From the NCBI GenBank assembly GCA_951799405.1, contig OX637345.1, positions 12,276,001-12,340,000 on the forward strand: 64,000 nt of DNA, given 5' to 3'. Position 1 is the stretch's first letter. Each line of letters opens with the position of its first letter. This DNA comes from Agapetus fuscipes. Its lineage: Eukaryota > Arthropoda > Insecta > Trichoptera > Glossosomatidae. Below, one piece after another: positions 12,801-24,800 of the stretch. The notes under the pieces were generated by a model. That model searched no databases, was not told the DNA's origin, and saw nothing but the letters and a program-made list of their open reading frames with translations. A program made the translations under genes and the position numbers.

Positions 12801-15800
12801 CCCTGGGCGGAGTCCATTTGAGGTCCACAAAGTCCTTGTCCCAATCCACAACGGATGGAACACCAGGCGCTCCTGGAAATTGAAGAAAAATTAAAATCAT
12901 TAGCTTTTGTTTCACCGAACCTCTTTGCAAAAGCAGAGAACAATTTTAGACTCGGCACGTTAAAATGTGGGGAAACAATGTGATGTCTCTAGACCAGACT
13001 AGAGGCAGGACAGAGAGTTATAACTTCTATACGAAAGTATGTAAGTATTTTGAAAAGATGCAACATAGGCTACGTACTGCATTTAGCATAACTGCCAACT
13101 GCAAATGTTTCACAATGCTGTTAATTAGAAAAAATCCCTGATTATGGGGAATCCATTCTTTATTCGAAGATTACAGGGGAAAAACAAGGAATGTCAGCAG
13201 AAATAAGAAGATAAACTACTAATGCCATCTAGTGGCAGCTGTGTGTATCTAAAGCTCTGCAAAATTTGTAATGCAACAACAGTCACTATCACAGTTTATG
13301 GCGGTATATCCGGTTCTTTGTGACAGACCATGAGAAATACAGACTTTCAAATTTATAATTTTGATACACTCAAAATATTCTTCAACTGGCATTCCTTGTT
13401 CTTCCTCCATAGTCTACACTTACAATGAATTATAGATTATAGATAGATAGACTTGTGATGTCACATAGCCAAGGGATTTTTCAATAGAGGGCCAGCAATG
13501 AAAAAAGTATGATCCAAATACTTTCCTGCAGAAAGCTCTGAGCCTATTCACAATAAACATTATCATCAAAAAATCTGAACAAAGCATTTTGGTATGAACT
13601 TCATCTAGGAATAAAAGGCAGCATCCATGAGCTGTTTTAGATGTTGGACGTTGAATACAAGAAACAATGGCACTGACCTGGTTCGTCGAAGGGATTCTTG
13701 GCAATGATGGCTTCGGTGGTGATGAGAGGTTCAGACTCTCCCTCGGCATTGACGGCAGACACACGGAACATGTACTCCTTGCCAGGAGTCAAGCCTGTCA
13801 GGTCACATTCTGGAAGAAACAGATGAATGTGATTAGCTGGTGTTAAAGATTGATTTATGATTAGTTTGGTTTCGTTGTCCAGTCCATAGCTCAGTGGAAG
13901 AGCTCTTGCATTCCATGCCGTGAGCTCGGGTTCGAATCCCACCGACGGTGTCAGAAATGATTTCCTGTTTCGGTGTTTATTTCAAAATCCAAAATAAAAT
14001 ACCGGCAAGGTTTACTCAGCCTTCACAAGAGATGAGTACCATCCCCCTTGGGTACTGGGAACCCCCACTTCAACTGAAGTGATTGGCCTAATGCCGGCAT
14101 CCTTACCTGTAAAAATAAATAAGTTCCACTTGCTGCATGCGAAACCTTTCGGGGATAGCGTGGCACAAAGTTACACTATGTATGCAGCTTAGTTGCTTTG
14201 CGTGCGTTTACAGCCAATCAGTTTAAGCGAAATGATCAAATGTGTCTTTCACCAAGACCACCCCGAAATTTCAATACAACCCTTGGGTAAATAGTTTGGA
14301 AGCCCCTGCTGCAACGCATATAAAATCTGCCTCAAAGACAAAATGAGAAGGTGGTTATAGGTACCAACTAATAAGGGATTTATACATGGTTGGTTATGGC
14401 ATCCGTTTGCTTGAAAAAATAAAGGATTTACTAACTGGGTTCTGCACTCCTGGCACACGGGACCCAGCAGCCTGTCTCTGTATCCAGCTTGTCCACCTGG
14501 TAGTATTCAATGGGAGTGCCTCCGTCATCCTTGGGGCGCTTCCACTTCAAGGTCGCGCCTTCCTTGTGGACGTCGGAAACCTTGACAAAGAAGAAAACAT
14601 CAGACGTTGGAGAATATCTTGGTGTTAGCAACGAAGATTGTTACGAGATATAACAGGCAGCTCTGCAGAGGCTCTGACCACCCCTAGCGGAATGGCGACA
14701 GAGTTACAGTACAGTACAGTATAACCCCTAACAATGTAGATACAGTCAAAATAGCAAGCACCAACCAGTTTGCTCTTAACAGCCATTACTTCTATAATAA
14801 ATAATAATCTATTATTTAAGTTGCAAGGATATATATTTATTTTAAGCTCTCAAATGAATGCCCACAAACAAACACGTGTAGTTCGCGCTTACAAATGCTG
14901 AATGTGTACTTCCAAATAAAATCCAAAACTCAAATGAACATAAGCCCTACAACTTTTGCCGACCTTCCCTGACAAAAAAACCAGAACTTTTCTATATGGA
15001 AGATTCACATTAAGTGGCAGCTGAACCATTGATTTGCTGAGTGTTAAAAAAGCCTTCAAGTTAAATTTTCCCCCTTTATAAGCCTTCACTATCTTTTTTT
15101 CAATCCTGACAAGTACCCAGAGTATAAAACATAATTTAAACTAACCTTGATTGAGTACCTAAATCAAAAATAAATGTATGATAACTACATCCCTCACTGA
15201 AAGTGCTATTGTATCTTCCATATATTTTCAATTTACACAATCAAGGGTTTACGAGAGTTTACCCAAATAATTTATACTCGCTGTAAAGGAAATACAAAGC
15301 ATGAATTGTATATCTTACCACAAGAGGTCCTTCTGGCTTGGTCGGCTTGTCAGTGACAGTCACCATGACGGTCACCTGGTCACGGCCACTGGAATTGACG
15401 GCTGTAACTTGGTACTCTCCAGTGTCGCCCCTGGCCGCCGGCCTAATGGTCAACTTGGTGTTGTAGTCCACATTATCAATGTGAACGGCCTTGGATTCCC
15501 TCAAAGGCATGTTCTGGTATCTCCATTCCACGCTTGGCGCCGGTTCACCGATGATTGCCACGTCATATTTGAGCGTGGATCCGGCAGACAATGTGACGTC
15601 ACGGAGGTTTCTGCGGTCGATTTTGGGAGCAAGGAAGCGAGGTTTGGCCGTGAAGACCTTGCTGGGCTCAGAAGGTTTGCTCTGGCCTCCTTTGTTGACG
15701 GCGATGACGCGGAATTGGTATTCATTGCCCTCGATCAACCTAAAAATACAAAAAATACCAATGAAATAATAAACTTAGAATGAGTTTCTAATGTAAAACA

Positions 15801-18800
15801 TGTTACATAACGTAAGTTATGTACGTAAGTAGATAAATCTAACTACCTTCCTTCAGTTCTAGAACAAACTATGACATTATGAAACCATGTTGAAAACTAT
15901 TTTTAACAGTGCACCTTTTCTGACCTGTGTGATTGCTAGGTAGTAGCTACCAGTGGTGAAAGGTGCCATACAAGCCGATTCCCATCGGTTTCCCGTTTAA
16001 CATGCAAAAATGATAATAAAGTAGACTGCATGGTTTCAATGGGGAAAAAATATGTATTGTTTCTTTGGTTTTAAATGTATTTTTTTACTTTGTGCCTATA
16101 TTTATTAACTACTTTGTTACATCATTTTAAAAGGAAAGTCGATGGGCACCGGCTTGTAAGTCACCCTTTGCCACTGGTAGCTACACGACTTTAAATGAAT
16201 TTGGGGAAAATCGGAAGTAATCCCGCCATCTTGTATGATGTCATTTTTTATACTACAACGTGAAGTTAACTGAATTGCTAAAAATTTAGGAAATAATTTG
16301 TTGAAGAAATACAAAATAATGCTCATTGATTTTAACAGTTTGAAAGCCCTAAAGTCATAATAGCGTCCTACTTTAGCTATCATCTAATTCATTAAAAGCC
16401 GTGTGCATCTGCACAGTATTTCCTTTAATCCTCTTCTGAAGGTGGCGGTGATTGGTCCATTCGCAGGTCGACAACCTGTGAACCAGCTTGTTCCAGGTGG
16501 CAGGGCTAGCTACCCCAAATCCCCTGTCAGCAAATTTAGAGGTGATCTTTGTCTTACCCGCTGACGGTAGCCTGTGGCTTGTCGGACTGTGTCTCGCAGG
16601 CCTTCTCCCACATGGGACTGTACTTGTCCTTCTTCTCCACGATGTAGCTGGTGATGGGGGATCCCCCATCTGACAGAGGAGGCTCCCACTTGAGGTCCAC
16701 GTGGTTGGCGGACCAGTCGTCGGGAATAGGCTGTCCAGGAGTGTCGGGGTTGGCTAGAATGGAAGACAAACATCAAGATTGGGGGATTCTTCTGTTGTTT
16801 TACGTAAGAATACTTCAGCCTTTGTTGAAAATGAAAAAATATTAGGATGATTTATTTGGTGAGCACTGTTTTTGTGTCAATCACAACTCAAAAGCCCTCT
16901 GCGAGCTTGGTTGTCGCTATAGAAAGCGCCAATTCTCAAGCAAGACTCAGTTGCTATAAGGCTGGATGGACCTTTGGTGACCGGTCTTTGGTGGAGATAT
17001 ATGAATTTTTGAACTCAGCGAAGAGCATATTTGAAAATATAAATGATATATTTATTGTGCTTCGCCAGGATTCGAGCCCAGGACCTTCCAATTATGAGTC
17101 TAAAGCATTACCGCTAGACTACGGACCGGTCACTGTACACCGGACCTTCATTGCTGTAAGCCAGTTTTATAATCCTCTATTGAATATATCATAAAATGTC
17201 AATGAATATATCATAAAATGTCAATGAATATATCATAAAATGTCAATAAATACTTATATCATAAAATGTCAATGAATATTGACAGGCTAGGGTTTATTAA
17301 AGTGAAATTTATTTTATGTTTTAGTTTTTGATGTCCATATATATTATTATTTATTGTTTTAAACAAATGAAATTTGTCATGTATGTTCCTTGACTTATAG
17401 GTTGGTATGCGGCTGACCACCCATGCTGTAAAAATGGTTCACTTTGCCAATGTCACCCCTGTTTCAGGGAAGGACGGCAAGAGTTGCAGGGTGTATGTCC
17501 ATTTGAGATTTGGTTTTTATGTTGTAGGTTCACATGAGGCATGTGCAAGCGCGAACTTGTACGTGTCTGGTTGTGAGAATGCATGTAATGTGAATCTCCA
17601 ATGTAACATATCTTTGCAACTTAGATTAGATTAGATTAGATTAGATTAGAATATATCATAAAATGTCAATGAATATATCATAAAATGACGCTCATAAGAA
17701 ATCATCACATTTTGTCAAATGTCAAATCAATACAATCTTTAGATACTTACTAAATGGATCCTTGGCAATGATGGAGCCCAAGGTCTCCAATGGCTCTGAC
17801 TCTCCCTCCTTGTTCAGGGCTTTCACCCGGAACTTGTACTCGTGTCCAGGAATCAGGCCGTCCACCTGAAAACCACAATACTCAATGAAACACCTAAAAT
17901 CTACACCTACACAAACACATTTAAAAAATTACATTAGATTTTCATATTCGGTTTAGTGCGACTCTAATAATTTTCAGATTGCTAGTAACAAGCTTAATAT
18001 GACTTGTTTACCTTCATCTCTGGTACATTCCCGAGGGTCTTCCCAACTGGGATCCAGGATCCAGTCTCAGGATCGTACTTCTCCACCAGATATCCTTCGA
18101 TAGGTTCACCTCCGTCATCCTTGGGCTTGTTCCACTTGAGGGTGCAGCCTTCCTTGTGGATGTCGGACACTTCCAGGGGACCTTCTGGTTTGTCAGGCTT
18201 GGCTGATGAAATGAAGAAATAAATCAGTTATGAAATTCCAAGGTAAAAGTAATCAAACCTAGAACAAATGTTAGTTGACGTTGTTTTTGAGAAAGTTCCA
18301 TGGGTTGTCTCAGAGAATGTTAAAAAAAATGCTTACATGTAATGATGATTTCCACTTCGGCCGAGTCCTGGCCGTATCTGTTCTCGGCCACAATCTTGTA
18401 TATGCCGGAATCCTTCCTCCTGGGATTGTCACTGACGAACTTGGTCATGTAAGGGATGTTGATGACTGGAAACAAAACATAAACACAACAATATTACTTG
18501 CTTTTTCTTCTTTATGTTATGTCTTGAGTATGCAACATTTTGACAACTTGATTTGCAACAATGGCGGCTAGGGCATTAATTCTAAGTGTAATATTAAGTT
18601 TAATTTTCATTTTACTTTATTTTAATTTTAATTTGTAATGTGTCTCATTATGAATTTCTGTAAATCATTTATAATTTTTTGTGCTCCTTGACTGATAGGT
18701 TGGTACGAGGCTGACCACCCGTGCTGTAAAAATCGGTTCACTTTTGCCAATGCCACCCCGGTTCAGGGAACGGCGGCAGGAGTTGCAAGGTTTATGTCCA

Positions 18801-21800
18801 TGTGTGGTTTTCTTTATTTGTATGCACACATGCAGAATGTGTAGGGCCCACCTACCTATGCCTGTCTGTAGGCATGCATTTCATATGAGCCTTAAATGTT
18901 AACATATCCTTGCAGCTTAGATTATAGATTGGCGCAGAATCCTTTAACTCAGAGTGTTAAACTTATTAACGAATCAAAGATTGACATATTTCAATATAAT
19001 TTAGACACCTTTACATCCATGGTGAAAGAGTTCCTCCCAGCTTGTTGATGACTGGGAGGGTGCACTGTAATTAGGGTAACCTGTTGTGCACCATGAAAAA
19101 AGAAAAAAAAAACCTTGCATAGGTGATTTTGGGCACAGGAAGGAAGTAAGTAATAGGTAGAGTACATTGTGTACAGCCTTTCTCAAATCCATATTGGCTT
19201 CAGGGAATTATTTAGGAGTATATCGGATGCACTCACTCTTGAGATGAGAATCGTTGGTGACACTCTTGCCTCCCAGAGACCACGAGCAGTCGGGAGCTGG
19301 TTCTCCAGTGACCTTGACGTCCAGCAGGATGGGTTCACCTTCCTTGACCTTGATCTCACGCAGACAGCGACGGTCAATCTTGGGTGCCACTACAGAAATA
19401 AAACAAAAATAATAGATTTATGGAACAATAAATAAAACTTGGAATTAAGTACTATGAGAAAATGAAACAGTCTAAGACAGACATGGACAAATATTTTCAG
19501 AAGAGTGCCATTTTGTGACATTGTCACTCTAAGGGAGCCTTGAAAGATTTGATAAACAAATCTTTTGAAGTGACTGCTGTTATCCATTTATTAAACTACA
19601 TATGACAGTTGGTTTCATGCCCTTGGAGCTGCCATTGCAAAAGCACGATTACCAAACACTTTTGCAGACTCATTGACCTATGTTCTGCATCCATTTCTGC
19701 AGAGCACAAAGTCAATAATCTGCTTTTCAAACTGGTTATATTAATTGTGATATCTTAACACCATCAATATCTTCTAAATGCAGTGCCCTGATGTTATAGC
19801 TGTTAGAGATTCTCTTGAACTGAGAATAACAGATGACATCTAAGACTTGAGCTGACTGTAATTAAGGCATGATCTACTCACACTTCCTGGGTTTGGTGAC
19901 AACTCCCTTGGACGCCCCGCTGGGTTCTCCAGGTCCTGCAGCATTGATGGCCTTCACTCGGAACTCGTATTCCACACCCTCGTCCAAGTTGGGAACAGTA
20001 GCTTTGTCATTGTCATCAGGCCCAACCTGGAGAGTAAAAAAACAATCAATTGATAAGTAAAAGTCCAAACAACTAAAGTACTGGGTGTCAAGTGAACCAT
20101 GGACTGAGGCTGCACAAGACAGGAAGTCCAGGATGGTGGTGAGACCATAGGTGATAGTGACACCAAAAAAGTAAATAAGTAACAACATTACACATGACGC
20201 TGCAGCCCTAGGTGTCAGTGGACCATGGACTGAGGCTGCACACGACAGAGAGTTCTGGAGGATAGTGGTGACACTACAAGGTGATAGTGGCACCAAGAAA
20301 GACCGAAATGTCGCTTTGAACAGCAGAATGTACTACTCACTTCAGCGGCCTTGATCCACTTGTCGGTTCCCTTTGGTCTCTTCTCAATGACATATGCAGT
20401 GATGGGGGAGCCTCCGTCCTTGGTGGGTTTGGTCCACTTGAGGTCGACACGATCCTTGTCCCAGTCCACGATATCGGGAACACCTGGTGCTCCGGGCTCA
20501 TCTGAAAGAGAAAAAGAAGATAAGGATGGGATACAAGATAAAACAGGTTATATCACTGTTGAGTTTTACAAAGTCCGTAAGTGAGGTTAAGTAAAGATCT
20601 TTTATGTTCAGGTAAAAAATTATAAAAACACAAGATTTCATCTATCAAATGACAAAAGCCAGCAGATGTTTTTTATACTTACTCGCACTAAATAAAAAAA
20701 ACCATGGAATCTTGGTATGAATGTAGAACAATATTAATCTGTCAAATAACGAAAGCCGGCAGATGAGTTTGTTTACTTAAGCAATATGAAACTTACCAAA
20801 GTAATTCTTGGTAAGAATGTAGAACAGTATAAATCTGCCAAATAAGGAAAGCCGGCAGACAAGTTTTACGATTTAAACTTTATAAAAAAACTTAACAAAT
20901 AGGTTTTTTGTAAGCATGAAAACCAAATTAATTTGTCAAATAACGAAAGCCGGCAGATGAGTTTGTTTACTTAAGCGATGTGAAACTTACCGAATGGATT
21001 CTTGGCGATGATGGCGTGCTCTGCTTCCAGAGGTTCACTGACACCTTCATTGTTGACGGCGCTGACCCTGAACTTGTACTCTTGTCCCGGCACCAGACCG
21101 ACCACCTCGGCCTTGGGATCCTTGGTCTTCATCGCTGGAAGCCACCTGCCTGTCTCCGTATCCATCTTCTCCACCAGATAGTGGTCAAGCGGAGCGCCTC
21201 CATCGTCTAGCGGAGGGTTCCACTTCAGGGTGCAGCCTTCCTTGTGCACATCGCTTATCTACAAGAATCAGAACAATCGGAGTTTACATCCCAGTTAAGG
21301 TTATCATACGAAGAAAGACACATATATGATTTTTGAATTGGGAAATCTGTGAAATTTGACGTCAACCGAACTACAATATTTTTTTTGTTTTCATATAAAA
21401 TGTATAGAAAGGTAGCCCCCATGTCTGGCTAAGTCTGCCATCAGATTTTGAACAAATTTTCAAGAAACATGTACATATACCTATTACCAACAAAGTAGAT
21501 TGTATGAACTCTGATGTTGATCACAATTAAAAAAAAAAAAAAAATTTGGCTATGTTTTAATGTAAGGCTGTCTCTTTTACGTGTGGAAAAAAATAGTTCC
21601 AAGTACCCAAATATCATAGTGAAGCAAGCATAGCACTGCTAATATCTTTATTTTTTAAATAAATTCATGAATGCGCATGGAATTCACCAACCTATTTTTG
21701 TCTGGCCAGAAACAGGTATTATCATAATGAATTGATAATTCATCAATTTTGTTTTTTAATGAATAAGTAAATGACGCCTGTTGAACCAGAGTGACAGTTA

Positions 21801-24800
21801 TTGTCAATAGGATATCATCAATAAAGTAAACATTCATACTAGCTATTCAGATAGAAGATAAATCTTATGTGGATCTATGATGATGAAGAAAGGATAGAAG
21901 AGCTAACCTTGAGCGGTCCTTCTGGCTTTCCTGGAACATCCAGGACATTGATCTCAATGGTGGCCTCGTCCCTACCGGATCCGTTCTCCGCCTTGAGGGT
22001 GTAGGTTCCGGAATGCTTGCGTGATGCAATCGGAACTGACAACTTGGTCTTGTAGTCTTCAGTGTCAATGTTGCGGTCATCTGTTGGCTCAAGACGCGCT
22101 TTGTTCTGGAACCTGAAATCAAATGAAGGTGTCACTTGATTTGTTTGTGAGATATTTGATACTTCATAATAAATCCATAACATTTCACTTGTAACGAGGT
22201 CCACACGTGAATTGACATAGACAAAATTACGTCGTAACCTGGCCAGGTTGCTAAGGAAAAGGCAAAAAATATTTCTGTGGGCGAAAGGAACAACGGAATG
22301 AGTCAAAAAAATTGGTACGCAAAGTGATTCTTTAGGTATATTATATCTAAAGAATCACTTTGCATGCTAATTTTTTTGACTCATTCCGTTGTTCCTTGCG
22401 CCCACAGATTTTGTTGTCAATTATTCAGGACAGCAGCCCCATACAAGACTGACGTTTGCTCCATTCTCAAGCTTTGACATTTGACTACCCATTCTAAAAC
22501 CTCAGACTTCTACCTGCTATTCTATAAACATGAAATTTTACATAGCGTTCAAAATTACTGTTATTTCATGCATGATTTTCAAATCTTTACATGTGGCCTT
22601 CCCTTGTGATTTTTCGGAGCAAATTCTTATCTCAGCCTTGAAATTTCACTTGTTATTCTCAACCTTGAAATTGGACATATCATTTTCCAACTTCAAATTT
22701 TAACTTTCAGCATTCTACATACTTACAATTTAGATATTTAATTATTCGTTCTCGAGACTGATAAAGACTACGTTATCAGCCTCATTGCTATTTAAGCGTT
22801 CAAATTTGATATTATATTTTGTATTGTTTGTGTATTAACACTGTGAAAAATCAAATTTGAACTTTAATTTTTTGATGAATTAAAAAACACTGTTTATTTT
22901 CACGGATAAATATTATTTTTATCCGTGAAAATAAACAGTGTTTTTTAATTCATCAAAGAATTAAAGTTCAAATTTGATGTATATTTCTGTGATTTGAGAT
23001 TCAACTTCATTCTGAATCCTTGAAATTTCATTTATTTTGATCCAGAAGAGTATCTTTCTTGGATCTATTGTCATGGTCTATCACAGCTGGAGCTAGAGTT
23101 TCTGGAACGTTTCCCTCATGTCTCCAATGATAATGATGTGATATGATCGCGCTCTAGCTCCGATAGACCACAACAACAAATCTTGGAAAGAAACTCTCCA
23201 TTGTCAACCGCAGGCCATATTCTAGCTGCATCAGTTTCAGCAAGGAAAAGCTGTTGTAAATACCATGTCTTGGTTGCTGGTGGTTCTCCGCTGACTTTGA
23301 TGTCCAGCCTGATGGGAGCTCCGGCCTTCAAGGTCATGTCTCGCATGTTGGTGCGGTCAATCTTGGGTGCCGCTGTAAAATAAGCACAATACAAGTTAAG
23401 CGATAGTTTGTCAATTGATCAAGGTACAAGTTGAGCTATAGTTTGATAATTAATCAAGGTACAAGTTGGAACATAGTTTGTCAATTGATCAAGGTGCAAA
23501 TTGAGCCATAGTTTGATAATTAATCAAGGTACAAATTGAGCCATAGTTTGATAATTAATCAAGGTACAAATTGAGCCATAGTTTCTCAATTATTCAAGTT
23601 ACAAGTTGAGCCATGGTTTGTCAATTGATCAAGGTACAAATTGAGCCATAGTTTCTCAATTATTCAAGGTACAAGTTGAGCCATAGTTTGTCAATTGATC
23701 AAGGTACAAATTGAGCCATAGTTTGTCAGTTGATCAAGGGGCAATTCGAGCCATGATTTGTCAATTGATCAAGGTACAAGTTGAGCTAAAGTTTAATTGG
23801 GAAATCATATTTGTTCAGTCAAGTCAAGGTATGTCACCATATCCTTTTTAGCAAAGAAAGTAAGCTAAAAGAATGGATCTGTCCAAAATTGTTCACAATT
23901 GAATAAAAAGATAAGAATAAAGATTATACAAATACTTAATGGAAAAATAATTGAGAATTCATTTTGCACAAAATCAAGAACAGATCCATCAATATGTCAC
24001 ACACTTAATCATAAACAGCAATAACTCAAAAAATAAGAATGTTGGGAAATCACGTTTGAAGTTAAAACAACCAGTACAACTTGTATGGGATGAAAAAGGC
24101 GACCAATGTTTTATCTCGGTCATATTCGTCCAAATTGAACGGCTGTCGATCGGCCACCGATCACAGGGTCTCTGATATTCAATCTGGCTTTATGCCAGGA
24201 CGAGGTTGTGTGGACCAAATCTTTACTCTCAGACAGATTGTTGAAAAACATCTGGCTGTGGGGAGGGTGGTCTACGCAGCATTCGTAGATCTCGAGAGGG
24301 CCTTTGACTCGGTGGACAGATGTATGCTGTGGAATGTTCTCAGGAAGTACGGTGTGAATGATAATCTTCTGAATGTGATACGTGCCATCTATGAAAATAG
24401 TTCGGCATGTGTAAGAGTGGATGGGAGATATAGTGACTGGTTTGATGTATATAAGGGAGTGAGGCAAGGCTGCGTGATGAGTCCATGGTTGTTTAATATA
24501 ATCATGGACAGTTGCATAAAAGAAGCTGGAATATCAGAGAGCGGAGTGAAAGTAGGTGAAACAAGAGTTGGAGTACTTCTTTATGCTGATGATGCTATAG
24601 TTTTAGCTGACTCGGCGGAGGAACTCCAAACGATGTTAACCAAACTAAATGATGCATTTTGTAAGAATAGCTTGAAAGTAAATGCGAATAAGACAAAAGT
24701 ATTAGTTTTTGACAGGAATGAAGTATGTGAGGAACTTACAATTAATTTGAATGGAATAAAAGTTGAAGTAGTGAATGAGTTTGACTATTTAGGAAGTAAG

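Noticed and set aside
13874..13945. Possible tRNA genes at tRNA-like A and B boxes (also 37423, 60540 and 45990)
   Set aside because: Each is the head of a dispersed repeat with a shared body, and no acceptor stem pairs.
23116..23263. Extension of exon 43 to an in-frame stop
   Set aside because: The sequence after GTATTT is not Ig-like, while splicing at that GT restores the Trp codon and the Ig core with exon 44.
23401..23795. CRISPR-like regular repeats
   Set aside because: The 35-bp units are contiguous without unique spacers, and the genome is eukaryotic; it is a minisatellite.
24081..24148. Possible start of the RTE reading frame
   Set aside because: This part is MITE F sequence, shown by the uninterrupted copy at 61461-61711; the RTE begins at about 24149.
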